From positions 1-64,000 of the forward strand of contig JAUHXV010000007.1 of the NCBI GenBank assembly GCA_030426765.1: 64,000 nt of DNA. Direction: 5' to 3'. The position numbers were made by a program, and so were the translations under genes. Of the stretch, positions 24,793 through 34,491 are shown piece by piece. Source of the DNA: Bacteroidia bacterium (GTDB taxonomy: Bacteria; Bacteroidota; Bacteroidia; Chitinophagales; Saprospiraceae). Each line of letters opens with the position of its first letter. Position 1 is the first letter of the stretch. The notes under the pieces are model-generated. The model saw only the letters and a program-made list of their open reading frames with translations, had not been told where the DNA came from and searched no databases.

Positions 24793-25899
24793 GTGAAGCA
24801 GTTGTTTGTATTTGTCCGAAAAGAATTTTACCACGTGTTGCGAGACCCGAAGACACTGCTGATCCTGTTTGGCATGCCGATCATGCAAGTTCTGATCTTT
24901 GGCTTCGCACTGACCAATGAGGTGAAGAACGCGCGTATTGTTATTGTCGATCATGCGCAGGATCATATTTCGCGCGAGGTGATCACGCGTATCGAATCCA
25001 GTGAATACTTCATCATCGAAACCGCCTCGCAGTTTTCCGATGAAATAGAATCCAGTTTCCAAAAAGGAAAAGTCAAAATGGCTGTTGTCTTTCCTGCCGG
25101 ATTCGGGCATGATTTTCACCATGAAGGCAATGCCTCCATGCAACTCATTTTGGATGCCTCAGATCCAAATACAGCTAATACGCTCACCAATTATCTCTCT
25201 TCCATCGTTCAGTCGTATGTCTCAGAGCGGGGCGAAGGCAGCGCAATGCCCTATCGGATCACGCCGGAGATCCGCATGCTGTATAACCCCCAACTCAAGG
25301 GTGCGCCCAACTTTGTCCCGGGTGTGATTGCGCTTGTGCTCATGCTCGTGTCCGTGATGATGACGGCCGTGTCGATTGTCAGAGAAAAAGAAACCGGCAC
25401 GATGGAAGTGCTGCTGGTGTCCCCTTTCAAACCGGTGTATATCATTATTGCGAAAGCGATTCCCTATCTCATTTTATCGCTCATCAATGTGTGTAGTATT
25501 CTCCTGTTAAGTGTTTTTGTTCTCGACCTGCCGATTCAGGGAAATCTCTTCCTGCTCATGGCAGAAAGCACTTTATTTATTATTTCCTGTCTGACGCTGG
25601 GTATCCTGATTTCGATCCGTACACAATCACAGCAGGTGGCGATGCTGATCTCTCTCATGGGGATGCTCTTACCTACGCTGCTGTTTAGCGGGTTTATGTT
25701 TCCTATCGAAAACATGCCGCTACCGTTGCAAATAGTGTCCAATATCATCCCGGCCAAGTGGTTTTACATTATCGTCAAATCCATCATGATCAAAGGCCTG
25801 GGCTTCTCGTTGATTTGGAAAGAGACACTCGTGCTGGCGGGTATGACCTTCGTGTTGTTTGCCATCAGTCTGAAATCTTTTAAAATCAGACTGGCATGA
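24793..25899 (+). CDS. ABC-2 family transporter permease (YbhS/YbhR type)
   Basis: 368 residues from a GTG 10 bp after the ATPase gene. One N-terminal transmembrane helix (LLILFGMPIMQVLIFGFALTN) is preceded by FVRKEFYHVLRDPKT, a family hallmark. A ~130-residue extracytoplasmic domain follows (RIVIVDHAQDHISREVITRI...), then five more helices with the coupling segment SIVREKETGTMEVLLVSPFKP between the second and third. The last cytoplasmic helix lies near ISLKSFKIRLA. Its TGA overlaps the ATG of the second permease, so both are made together as halves of the exporter. Confidence 0.9.
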   Translation: MKQLFVFVRKEFYHVLRDPKTLLILFGMPIMQVLIFGFALTNEVKNARIVIVDHAQDHISREVITRIESSEYFIIETASQFSDEIESSFQKGKVKMAVVFPAGFGHDFHHEGNASMQLILDASDPNTANTLTNYLSSIVQSYVSERGEGSAMPYRITPEIRMLYNPQLKGAPNFVPGVIALVLMLVSVMMTAVSIVREKETGTMEVLLVSPFKPVYIIIAKAIPYLILSLINVCSILLLSVFVLDLPIQGNLFLLMAESTLFIISCLTLGILISIRTQSQQVAMLISLMGMLLPTLLFSGFMFPIENMPLPLQIVSNIIPAKWFYIIVKSIMIKGLGFSLIWKETLVLAGMTFVLFAISLKSFKIRLA

Positions 25900-27014
25900 G
25901 AACATTATCTTTTTTGCTGCGAAAAGAGTTTCTGCAAATTTTCAGAAATAAATCTATCCTTGCCCTGATCATGGTGATGCCGGTCATCCAATTGATGATC
26001 CTCCCATGGGCAGCAGATTATGAAGTCAAAAACATACAACTGGCTGTCGTCGATCACGATCATTCCACATACTCGCAGTTGCTTATTTCTCAAATCACCG
26101 CATCAGGATATTTCCAGCTTCAGGATGTTCCGGTTTCATATCAAAAAGCCCTAACTCTTGTCGAATCTGATCATGCAGATTTACTCCTGGAAATACCCAA
26201 TGGTTTTGAACGCCACTTAACCCGGGACCAGGCACAGAATGTTTTTATCGCCGTCAATGCGATCAATGGCACAAAAGCCGGACTGGGTGCTGCTTACCTC
26301 GTCAATATTGTCAACGACTTTAACAGAGATGTTATGGTTGATCTGGCGGATGTCGCAGCCGGTACGAAGATGCGCGCGATCGACATTCGTTCATCCAATT
26401 GGTATAATGCCTCCATGAACTATAAGGTGTTTATGGTGCCGGGCATACTGGCGATCCTCGTCACGATGGTGGGGGGATTTCTGTCTGCATTGAATATTGT
26501 GAAAGAAAAAGAGGTGGGCACGATCGAGCAGATCAATGTCACTCCGATCAGAAAGCATCATTTCATCCTGGGCAAACTACTTCCTTTCTGGATTTTGGGA
26601 AATGTTGTCTTTAGCATCGGATTACTGATCTCATGGCTGATCTACGGCATCATTCCCGCAGGAAATCTTCTGCTCCTGTACGGATTTATCGCATTGTATA
26701 TGTTTGCCGTCCTTGGGTTTGGACTGCTGGTATCTACATTTTGCGAAACGCAGCAACAGGCGATGTTTATCATGTTTTTCTTCCTGATGATTTTTATTCT
26801 GATGGGTGGCCTGTTTACGCCCATTGAAAGTATGCCGCAATGGGCACAGACGATTACGATCTTCAATCCGCTCAAATATCTGATCGAAGTGATGCGCATG
26901 GTGATCCTGAAAGGGAGTGGATGGACAGACCTTCTCCCTAATGCCGTGAGTGTTGCCGTATTTGGTTTGGTGCTGAATACATGGGCGATTCTGAATTATC
27001 GAAAGACGGTCTAG
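25896..27014 (+). CDS. ABC-2 family transporter permease (second subunit)
   Basis: 372 residues, start overlapping the previous stop by 4 bp. Same topology as the preceding permease: RKEFLQIFRNKSILAL before the first helix, an extracytoplasmic domain (LAVVDHDHSTYSQLLISQI), the conserved NIVKEKEVGTIEQINVTPIRK loop, and five C-terminal helices. It is clearly paralogous to its neighbour. It is the last gene of the tetR-tolC-hlyD-ABC-ABC-permease-permease operon. The substrate is unknown; the enterobacterial relatives export drugs and cations. Confidence 0.9.
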   Translation: MRTLSFLLRKEFLQIFRNKSILALIMVMPVIQLMILPWAADYEVKNIQLAVVDHDHSTYSQLLISQITASGYFQLQDVPVSYQKALTLVESDHADLLLEIPNGFERHLTRDQAQNVFIAVNAINGTKAGLGAAYLVNIVNDFNRDVMVDLADVAAGTKMRAIDIRSSNWYNASMNYKVFMVPGILAILVTMVGGFLSALNIVKEKEVGTIEQINVTPIRKHHFILGKLLPFWILGNVVFSIGLLISWLIYGIIPAGNLLLLYGFIALYMFAVLGFGLLVSTFCETQQQAMFIMFFFLMIFILMGGLFTPIESMPQWAQTITIFNPLKYLIEVMRMVILKGSGWTDLLPNAVSVAVFGLVLNTWAILNYRKTV

Positions 27015-27111
27015 CAGTTTTTTGCTCAGAAAGGTTTCTATTTTTGAACCTCTGTAAAAATTAAACACCATCTGCCTTCGTTTAAGACACCTATCACATA
27101 ACCATCAATGT

Positions 27112-27534
27112 ATGCGACACTTCACACTGGCTTTTCTTTTCCTATGCTGTGCTTTTTCATCGGCTTCTGCCCAACTTGAAGGCTTTTGGGTCGCTGTCGA
27201 TGATGAAGACGGCCTTGAAAAATCCGTCGTGGAAATCTACGAGCAGGATGGAAAGTATTTCGGTCGTGTCAATCGACTGCTTCCCGATGCCACCATCACC
27301 CACTGTACCGGTTGTGAAGGAAGTGAAAAGAACAAAGAAATCACTGGAATGGTGATCATCAAAGATTTAAAGAAAACATCGAATGGCGGCAAGGGTGGAA
27401 ACATCCTGGATCCAGCCTCAGGCAAGTGGTATTCTTGCAACTTTGAACTCATCGGTGCCAATAAGGTCAAGATGCGCGGCTACCTGGGTATGCCGGCATT
27501 TGGAAGATCCCAATACTGGTATCGGAAAGAGTAA
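27112..27534 (+). CDS. DUF2147 domain-containing secreted protein
   Basis: 140 residues. Signal peptide MRHFTLAFLFLCCAFSSASAQ. The mature part follows the DUF2147 pattern: LEGFWVAVDDEDGLEKSVVEIYEQDGKYFGRV, then a Cys pair (CTGCEG) that replaces the usual C-x2-C-P stretch, GMVIIKDLKKTSNG, GNILDPASGKWYSCNFEL and the ending KMRGYLGMPAFGRSQYW. It is predicted to be a small lipocalin-like beta-barrel in the periplasm; no reaction is known for the family. It stands alone, 97 bp after the efflux operon and convergent with the dehydrogenase gene. Confidence 0.85.
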   Translation: MRHFTLAFLFLCCAFSSASAQLEGFWVAVDDEDGLEKSVVEIYEQDGKYFGRVNRLLPDATITHCTGCEGSEKNKEITGMVIIKDLKKTSNGGKGGNILDPASGKWYSCNFELIGANKVKMRGYLGMPAFGRSQYWYRKE

Positions 27535-27545
27535 ATCCTCTACGC

Positions 27546-29078
27546 TTAAATATTAAACTTGATGCCCTGCGCAAGGGGTAAGTCTTTCCCCCAGTTGAGC
27601 GTACTTGTCTGACGACGCATATACACTTTCCAGGCATCCGATCCACTCTCGCGACCTCCTCCGGTTTCTTTCTCACCACCAAAAGCGCCACCAATTTCGG
27701 CTCCGGAAGTACCAATATTGACATTGGCAATTCCGCAATCTGATCCTGCCGCGGACAGAAACTGCTCGGCTTCTCGCATATTATTGGTCATAATCGCTGA
27801 AGACAGCCCCTGAGGTACATCGTTCTGCATTTTGATGGCCTCGTTCAAGGTTTTGTATGACATCACATACAGGATCGGTGCAAAGGTTTCGGACTGCACG
27901 ATTTCAAAGTGATTTTCCACTTCTGCAATACAAGGTTTGACGTAACAACCGCTCGCATATTTTCTGCCGCTCAGTTCACCACCGGGTACAAGCATTTTAC
28001 CACCTTGTGCTTTGATCGCTTCAATCGCTTTTTTATACTGATCGACTGCCTGAATATCAATCAAAGGACCCATGTGGTTTTTTGCATCCAGTGGATTGCC
28101 GATGACTATCTGTTTATAGGCTTTTACCAGGGCTTTCGTCACTTTATCATATATTGATTCGTGGATGATCAGACGTCGTGTGGTGGTGCAGCGTTGTCCC
28201 GCAGTACCTACAGCGCCGAATACGGCTCCCGTAACGACCACTTTAAGATCAGCCTCAGGTGTTACGATAATGGCATTATTGCCTCCCAGTTCAAGCAGTG
28301 ATTTTCCGAATCTTCCGGCGACTACCGAACCAACAATACGACCCATGCGTGTAGAACCGGTCGCGGAAACCAAGGCTACTTTCGGATCGTGCGTGATCAG
28401 CTCACCAACGCGATAATCCCCATTGACCAATGATACGATGCCTTCGGGGAGTTCGTTTTTCTGAAGTACATCCTGGAAAATATTCATACAGGCAACTCCG
28501 CACAGAGGTGTTTTTTCAGAAGGCTTCCATACCACTACATCACCACAAACCAGGGCGATCATGGCGTTCCATGACCAAACGGCCACGGGAAAATTGAAAG
28601 CGGAGATCACACCCACGATGCCGAGCGGATGATACTGCTCGTACATGCGGTGATGGCTGCGCTCAGAATGCATCGTCAAGCCGTATAGTTGGCGTGACAG
28701 TCCCACTGCAAAATCGCAGATATCGATCATCTCCTGTACTTCGCCATAGCCCTCCTGCAGGCTCTTGCCCATTTCATAGGAGACCAACCTGCCGAGTGCT
28801 TCTTTATTTGCGCGCAAAGCATCGCCATACTGGCGTACAATTTCTCCACGTTTCGGAGCCGGCACCATGCGCCAGGTTTGGAATGCCGTTTCAGCCGCTT
28901 TGATGACCTTTTTGTATTCCCTTGGAGAAGTTGTGCTGACGGAAGCAATCAAATGCCCGTCGACCGGTGAGACGGAAGGCTGATAGTTTTCAGATTTGAA
29001 AGACTTCAGGCCGGTCATCGTCCCGTTGTTGAATTTCTTAATACCTAGTTTAGTCAGAAAATGCGTGTCAATAGCCAT
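27546..29078 (-). CDS. Aldehyde dehydrogenase, ALDH7 type (probable aminoadipate-semialdehyde dehydrogenase)
   Basis: 510 residues. NAD-binding and catalytic motifs are complete: SAFNFPVAVWSWNAMIAL and VVWKPSEKTPL in the Rossmann part, SATGSTRMG, the general base Glu in LLELGGNN (about 264) and the nucleophile Cys in GTAGQRCTTTRR (about 297). The C-terminal pattern GAEIGGAFGGEKETGGGRESGSD is characteristic of the ALDH7/antiquitin branch rather than betaine or succinate-semialdehyde enzymes. Members oxidise alpha-aminoadipic semialdehyde in lysine breakdown. No other lysine-catabolic gene is in the window, so the pathway assignment rests on subfamily motifs. Confidence 0.85.
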   Translation of the reverse strand: MAIDTHFLTKLGIKKFNNGTMTGLKSFKSENYQPSVSPVDGHLIASVSTTSPREYKKVIKAAETAFQTWRMVPAPKRGEIVRQYGDALRANKEALGRLVSYEMGKSLQEGYGEVQEMIDICDFAVGLSRQLYGLTMHSERSHHRMYEQYHPLGIVGVISAFNFPVAVWSWNAMIALVCGDVVVWKPSEKTPLCGVACMNIFQDVLQKNELPEGIVSLVNGDYRVGELITHDPKVALVSATGSTRMGRIVGSVVAGRFGKSLLELGGNNAIIVTPEADLKVVVTGAVFGAVGTAGQRCTTTRRLIIHESIYDKVTKALVKAYKQIVIGNPLDAKNHMGPLIDIQAVDQYKKAIEAIKAQGGKMLVPGGELSGRKYASGCYVKPCIAEVENHFEIVQSETFAPILYVMSYKTLNEAIKMQNDVPQGLSSAIMTNNMREAEQFLSAAGSDCGIANVNIGTSGAEIGGAFGGEKETGGGRESGSDAWKVYMRRQTSTLNWGKDLPLAQGIKFNI

Positions 29079-29214
29079 GGATCAGATGGTTTGTTATTGG
29101 AAAAATTATACCCCTGTGATGAAAGGTGTGTCATTCGGACTGCAAATATGGGGCAATCCTTGTAAACTCAGAAAAATGAAGTCGGTTAATTCCCCTTAAA
29201 GATGAGATCAGTGC

Positions 29215-31590
29215 TTAATGGATCACACTCACCGTGCCGGCATGTACAGGAAGTCCTTCTGAAAATACCTGGTACTGATAGAACCCTTGAGGCCATGAAC
29301 CGGTGCGTATTTCATGTCGCTCCGCATAGATATCGCTCGATGTGTATACCCGTTGTCCCAATGCATTGAACACATGGATCGAAGGTTGATTGAGCTGCGG
29401 AATTTTTATAGTAAATGATGATCCTGCCGGATTGGGAAAAACAGAGAATGCATCGCGATCAGCATCTGTGGTGGCGACAATACCCTCGTCAATTGAGATG
29501 ATCTGGAAGTCATCAAAATAAAAACCATCCTTATGCTCAAAGCCGTCGGTGACCAGGAGAAAACGAAGTTGAATGACCTGCCCCAGATAAGGACTGAGGT
29601 CGACATTTTCGAGTACCCAATTGGCTTGCTTGCCATCGTACAGAGGTTCTTCGTAGAGTTGAAACAACGATCCCAGATTGGATTGTTCTCCGCAGAGATT
29701 GTCCCAGGATTTACCATCGGTACTTGCCTGGAAGACGACGTAATCAAACTGATCTTCGATTTCCCATCGGGCCCAGAACTGAGCGTAGGCTGTTGTCGTT
29801 TTCGTCAGATCAACTACCTGATCCAGTACGATGGCTTCGCTGGCATTCGGGATATATTGTGCGCCCGGGCTATCCGTGATGGACACGGGTCCGGACTTAA
29901 ACACTTCATCGGTATTGCCCCATTGAGGACCTTCGGTGATATCCCATTTGGCGAGATCGCCATTATCTTTTACAATGTTTTTAAAATCAGCTCGCGTTTT
30001 GGTCAGCGTGTCTCGGTAGATATATGTGCCCTGTTGACATACCACTTCGATTTGCACTTTTGCTCCGTACGCGATCTGATGATCGACGGTAAAGGATAAT
30101 TCTTGCTCGACAGGTTCGAATTTTTCCATGTCCAGTACAATCGGCCCGGGCACCTGTGTGATATGCGGACTGAGTGCATTAAAGGAGATCGTCACCTGTC
30201 CATCCAACAAGCCATATCGGTTAAAGCCGAGCTTCAACGGATTGATGCCGGGTTGGATAAACCTTGGTGTCTCATCGGTGATGTCTATCAACGAGTTGAC
30301 CATTCTGGCGGAAAGGAGGTTAAGCTCCAGGGTAGATTGACACAAGGGGATGATCCTGAATCTCGGCGGGTAAAAACCATCATCGGAATTTCCGATTTCC
30401 GGCGTAAACGCATAAATGTCTTTTTCGCCGTACATCCAGTCATCTGAATCTCCATTGGTCATATATCCAAGGGTCTCCATGCCGGTGCCGAATACGTAGC
30501 GATTGAGCTGCGTCAGTTTATTTCCATAATTACTATACAGCGAAGAGTCCGGTGTATTGGTGCTGCTGAAGCCCCATGGATAGATCAGCACATTGCCGAA
30601 AGCATGGTAGTTTAAGGCGATCTGAAACTCATGCTCGTTGCAAAAGTATTCCATTGCCTGTGTTTCAGGTTCTGAAAATGGAGCAGGACCGCGATACGTA
30701 TCGCTGCCTTCAAAGCCTGAAGAGCCTTCATCATCATAGCCCCATTCGTGGCCATAATTGCGATTGATATCCACGCCATCAATTTCGGGTTCGAATGTCC
30801 CGTTCATATTGTTGTCCCGCATATTCTTGCGGTGATTGCGCGTGAAGATATCATCCAGCGCATCATACCCTTCTACATTATATTCCAGTCCATCCGGATT
30901 GACCACGGGTACAAAGTACAATTCGGTATTGTCCACAATTTGTCTGACGAGAGGATCTGTCGCGTAATTTTCCAGCAGATACCACATGTAATAGATCGTC
31001 TGACTTACGGAAACCAATTCGCGGGCGTGGTGGAGGCCGGTGTACAGCAATTCGGGTTCGTTTTCATCGACCTCCGGATTATCAGAAATTTTGACCCAGT
31101 AGATACTGTTGTTCTGCCAGGTCTTAAAATCACCAATCGGTTTTCGCACAGAAATCAGTCCCGGATATAGGAAAGCCATAATATCGAGCTGGTCGATCAC
31201 TTCGGGCATCGAGTAGAAACCACCTATATTTCCAAGTTCGAAGTTTTTGGGCACCGCTTCATTGAAGTGATGCTCCTGGCATTCGAGAAAGCTGCCACGC
31301 GAAGATTCCTCGGTTTGCTGTTTACGGTGCAATGCCATATCCGGAATATCTATCTTATAGCGAATCCCCATTTGATCGAATCGCGCTAATTCGTAATCCT
31401 GAACCAGTGTTGTAAATCCGGATCTCGAACAGCAGTGACCATGTGACAAGTCGACACCGGCACGTGCCAGATCGCTTCTGGTCTGTGTATCATCGATGTA
31501 GAACATTACCCTGGAAAGTGTTGTCTGCGCCCCGGCATTCTGGAAAAGACAAAGCAGGGTAAGTAAAATGAATGTTCTGAATATGTTCAT
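29215..31590 (-). CDS. Secreted zinc carboxypeptidase (M14) with T9SS type A sorting domain
   Basis: 791 residues. Signal peptide MNIFRTFILLTLLCLFQNAGAQ. The M14 catalytic domain covers about 120-440: zinc ligands H-x2-E in LHHARELVS (about 186-189) and His in LNYHAFGNVL (about 325), substrate-binding Arg in the NRNYGHEWG stretch, and the catalytic Glu in FTPEIGNS. A discoidin/MAM-like beta-sandwich follows (GKSWDNLCGEQSNLGS, FYFDDFQI). The last ~75 residues (VFPNPAGSSFTIKI...HVFNALGQRVY) form the type A sorting domain used for T9SS secretion and surface attachment. Role: digestion of peptides outside the cell. Confidence 0.92.
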   Translation of the reverse strand: MNIFRTFILLTLLCLFQNAGAQTTLSRVMFYIDDTQTRSDLARAGVDLSHGHCCSRSGFTTLVQDYELARFDQMGIRYKIDIPDMALHRKQQTEESSRGSFLECQEHHFNEAVPKNFELGNIGGFYSMPEVIDQLDIMAFLYPGLISVRKPIGDFKTWQNNSIYWVKISDNPEVDENEPELLYTGLHHARELVSVSQTIYYMWYLLENYATDPLVRQIVDNTELYFVPVVNPDGLEYNVEGYDALDDIFTRNHRKNMRDNNMNGTFEPEIDGVDINRNYGHEWGYDDEGSSGFEGSDTYRGPAPFSEPETQAMEYFCNEHEFQIALNYHAFGNVLIYPWGFSSTNTPDSSLYSNYGNKLTQLNRYVFGTGMETLGYMTNGDSDDWMYGEKDIYAFTPEIGNSDDGFYPPRFRIIPLCQSTLELNLLSARMVNSLIDITDETPRFIQPGINPLKLGFNRYGLLDGQVTISFNALSPHITQVPGPIVLDMEKFEPVEQELSFTVDHQIAYGAKVQIEVVCQQGTYIYRDTLTKTRADFKNIVKDNGDLAKWDITEGPQWGNTDEVFKSGPVSITDSPGAQYIPNASEAIVLDQVVDLTKTTTAYAQFWARWEIEDQFDYVVFQASTDGKSWDNLCGEQSNLGSLFQLYEEPLYDGKQANWVLENVDLSPYLGQVIQLRFLLVTDGFEHKDGFYFDDFQIISIDEGIVATTDADRDAFSVFPNPAGSSFTIKIPQLNQPSIHVFNALGQRVYTSSDIYAERHEIRTGSWPQGFYQYQVFSEGLPVHAGTVSVIH

Positions 31591-32105
31591 GAAATCACTA
31601 ATTCAATGCGGGGCTAAAAAGCGATGCAAAGTTAGAAATATAGCCATGCCAAATGCTCTCATTTATCCTTCGGCCACCAAATAATTATCAAATGTAGAAA
31701 AATTTGAACATATTCTAATATTTTATTATATATTGTTAATATTAAATCAGCTGCTTACAAGCTTTATTCAGGGATTGTTCGCATCCGATGCGTACCTCCA
31801 TTCGTCTATAATTAACATTTCAACCGGAATCTGGTCCTGCATTTCCGGAAGGGGAATAACGATGTCAATATGCCTACAATATGGCCTTTGCAACGATCCT
31901 TGATTGGACCTAAAACATAACCCTAAACATTTCTGCCAAACATCTTCGATACATCCCTCTGTTGCGATCCGGAATGACGGGTAAAAATCAAATCGAAAAC
32001 CTCGGAATGCATAAAGTGAGAAGTGACTAAAAGCGGGTAGGAGAAATTAAATTTTTAACAAGACATTTTTTTAAACTATCTTTCGAGCAGATCAATAAAT
32101 TTTCG
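31591..32105. other. 515-bp non-coding gap between divergent genes
   Basis: This AT-rich stretch separates the carboxypeptidase gene (minus) and the TonB-dependent receptor gene (plus). I find no convincing ORF, tRNA or terminator. It holds a -7-like box on the minus strand (31689-31696), a run of A/T from about 31680 to 31745, and TATCTTTC at 32077-32084 (one mismatch from TANNTTTG) which may serve the receptor gene. The middle (31800-32040) contains nothing I recognise. Confidence 0.6.
31689..31696 (-). promoter_or_regulatory. Candidate -7 element for the carboxypeptidase gene (TACATTTG)
   Basis: A perfect TANNTTTG box on the minus strand about 100 bp upstream of the ATG at 31590; TTAG lies 18 bp further upstream as a poor -33 element. 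Confidence 0.35.
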
Positions 32106-32127
32106 ATGTTTTTCATAAAATCGAAAA
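32100..32127. repeat. Inverted repeat TTTTCGAT / ATCGAAAA at the receptor start
   Basis: Perfect 8-bp arms at 32100-32107 and 32120-32127 with a 12-bp spacer. The left arm includes the first possible ATG (32106) of the TonB-dependent receptor, so either the true start is the ATG at 32139 or the hairpin masks initiation. Confidence 0.5.
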
Positions 32128-34412
32128 ACCAACAAATTATGATCCTCAGGAGTCTTGCCTCAAAGCGGGACTCTTTTTTTCGATCTGGTTTGGTCCTTCT
32201 TTGCATTAGCTTTTATTCTCTCGCCATACATGGACAAGGGATCAAAGGCGTCGTCACGGAATCATTTTCTCATGCGCCGGTGATGAATGCAACCGTCCAC
32301 ATTATTTTTCCTGATTCAATCGACTACACGGTCACGACGAACGCAAAAGGGGAATACACCTGGACAACAAAGAAAGCTGGCAGGGCAAGGATTGAAGTTG
32401 CCGCTTCCGGATTTCACCCTACGATGATCAGTGATATACTTTTTGACGGATATGCTGTTCAGCAACTTTCATTTGCTTTAGAAAAATCATCGTTTCCGCT
32501 AGCCGGTGTGACGGTGGTCGCTTCGCAAAATAATCCCGTTCCGTTTGTTCGAACGATCACACCAGAAGATGCTTTGCGCGTCGCGGGCAATTTCGAAGAT
32601 CCGGTGCGCATCGCCCATAGTGAGCCGGGCATTGTGCTGCTCAACGATCAGACCAACCATCTTTCTGCGCGTGGGCAGGCACCTATATTCAACACCTGGT
32701 ACCTGGAGGGGTTAAACATTGTCAATCCCAATCATACGAGTAATGCCGGCACACTTTCCGATCTCCCAACGCAATATGGCGGTGGCGTAAATATGTTTGC
32801 CGCCCAAACGCTGGGAAACACCAATATCTATATGGGTGTTAATCCACTCCATATCAACACTACCAGTGGCGCCGCGTTTGATATGCATCTCCACGAAAGT
32901 GCGGAACCGGAATGGAGGGCAAAAGCAGGTTTGCTGGGTTTTGAACTTGGGGGTGGAACTGCCTTAGGCAAGCAGAGTGTATTGGATTTTAATCTGCGAT
33001 ATAGTTTCACCGGATTGCTGACGGATCTTGGGGCTGACTTTGGCGGCGAAAAAATTAAATACTCAGATGCTGTGGTCTCATTCAGAAACGAAGGAGAAAA
33101 ACACAAACTGAAGTTGTTTGCCTGGGCCGGCAGAAGCACGAATGAATTTGAGCGTGCGGAAGAACCGGAAGACTACAAAGATTTTTTTGACATTGATTAT
33201 GCGAATGATATTCTTGGCGTGGGTGGACGATATGATTTGTACATTGGATCCCGGGCAAACCTGAAAACCGGTATCGCCTATTCCAGGAATGACTCGGAAT
33301 ATTCAAAATTCGGAGGAATAGATTCACCCGGAATCGTAAGAGATCAAGATGTGACAATTGGTATCGCATCCATGTTTGCTGAGATGTCTTTCAATCTTTC
33401 TCCCTTCATCACAACCTCTCTTGGATTGAATTATACCACACAGCATTTTAAAGCAGGTGAAATCTCAAATTATTACAAAGAAGAAGTAACGTCCATCAGA
33501 CCTTATCTTTCTGCCCAATTCAAATTTGGTTCGAAATGGAAAATGACACTTGGGGGTGAAATGCAGGATGGCAACTCAGATGAAGCTATTTTCGGATATC
33601 GGGTTCAGGTGGACTGGGATCTTTCAAAGTATATCCAGCTATATGCGGGATGGCGGCATGCTCCGAATCTTCCGACTCAATACATACATTTTGTCAATGG
33701 TGTAGTACACCTATTATCTGATACCTATGAGATCGGATGGAAGTACACTCGGGAAAACCATGCGATCCGGATCAATCTGTATCGTCAGCAAATGAATCGC
33801 CACAGGAGTTTTTACATTTATGAAGGCCATTATGAGTATCTGGCAGATTTTCCTAACTCTCAATATGCAGGTTATTTGCTCGGAAGCCGTAAAGCAGTAT
33901 CAAGGCACATTGGGGCAGAAGGGCGATTGGATGTACACACGCGATCCGGATGGGTATTCACTTTGAATCAAAGTGTGTATAAGAGTGAACGAGGCATGGA
34001 TGATTCGAGTCTGGAAACCGGTCGATACAATGGAAGTTACGCCACACATTTTTCTATTTCCAAAGAGGTTTTGAAGCAAGGAGATAAAAACAAATTCTGG
34101 AATTTTTCCTTGCGAGGCATTTGGAATGGAGGCCTTTTTGAACCAGCGATCGATACCAGTGCTAGCACCTCTCCTTTCTATGACTATCCTGTCAACTACA
34201 ATCAGAAACTACCTGATTTTTTCAGGATCGATCTTGGGGTCACCAGAACGATTGCCCGGTCAAAAATCCGCTGGCGTTACACCCTGGACATTCAAAATGT
34301 CTTTGGTATCACCAATATCGCCTACCATTATTACGACCCGTATCTGAAGGAAGTAGTGCCTCAGAATCAGCTGGGCCTGATCCCGGTTTTGTCCGTTCAG
34401 GCTTCCTGGTAA
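32106..34412 (+). CDS. TonB-dependent receptor (CarboxypepD-reg-like, plug and barrel)
   Basis: 768 residues from the ATG at 32106; the ATG at 32139 (MILRSLASKR) would give a more usual signal peptide, ending near AIHGQG. A CarboxypepD-reg-like Ig domain follows (IKGVVTESFSHAPVMNATVH, KGEYTWTTKKAGRARIEV), then a plug domain (EDALRVAGNFEDPVRIAHSEPG, RGQAPIFNTWYLEGLNI) and a short beta-barrel of about 550 residues. The last residues are LIPVLSVQASW, an aromatic C-terminal strand. There is no SusD partner next to it, so it is not a classic polysaccharide-utilisation locus. The transported substrate is unknown. Confidence 0.85.
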   Translation: MFFIKSKNQQIMILRSLASKRDSFFRSGLVLLCISFYSLAIHGQGIKGVVTESFSHAPVMNATVHIIFPDSIDYTVTTNAKGEYTWTTKKAGRARIEVAASGFHPTMISDILFDGYAVQQLSFALEKSSFPLAGVTVVASQNNPVPFVRTITPEDALRVAGNFEDPVRIAHSEPGIVLLNDQTNHLSARGQAPIFNTWYLEGLNIVNPNHTSNAGTLSDLPTQYGGGVNMFAAQTLGNTNIYMGVNPLHINTTSGAAFDMHLHESAEPEWRAKAGLLGFELGGGTALGKQSVLDFNLRYSFTGLLTDLGADFGGEKIKYSDAVVSFRNEGEKHKLKLFAWAGRSTNEFERAEEPEDYKDFFDIDYANDILGVGGRYDLYIGSRANLKTGIAYSRNDSEYSKFGGIDSPGIVRDQDVTIGIASMFAEMSFNLSPFITTSLGLNYTTQHFKAGEISNYYKEEVTSIRPYLSAQFKFGSKWKMTLGGEMQDGNSDEAIFGYRVQVDWDLSKYIQLYAGWRHAPNLPTQYIHFVNGVVHLLSDTYEIGWKYTRENHAIRINLYRQQMNRHRSFYIYEGHYEYLADFPNSQYAGYLLGSRKAVSRHIGAEGRLDVHTRSGWVFTLNQSVYKSERGMDDSSLETGRYNGSYATHFSISKEVLKQGDKNKFWNFSLRGIWNGGLFEPAIDTSASTSPFYDYPVNYNQKLPDFFRIDLGVTRTIARSKIRWRYTLDIQNVFGITNIAYHYYDPYLKEVVPQNQLGLIPVLSVQASW

Positions 34413-34491
34413 GGTATTTCGTCTAATTAATTCGCCAAAATCACAAAGGGTTTGTTATTTTTAGGAAAATTAAACTCAAAATCACACGATC

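Noticed and set aside
27015-27060. Possible terminator after the efflux operon
   Set aside because: Only a 5-bp interrupted stem (AGGTT/AACCT) with no proper T-run; too weak to call.
29533-30099. 188-codon plus-strand ORF
   Set aside because: Antisense to the M14 carboxypeptidase, which has full catalytic motifs and a sorting domain.
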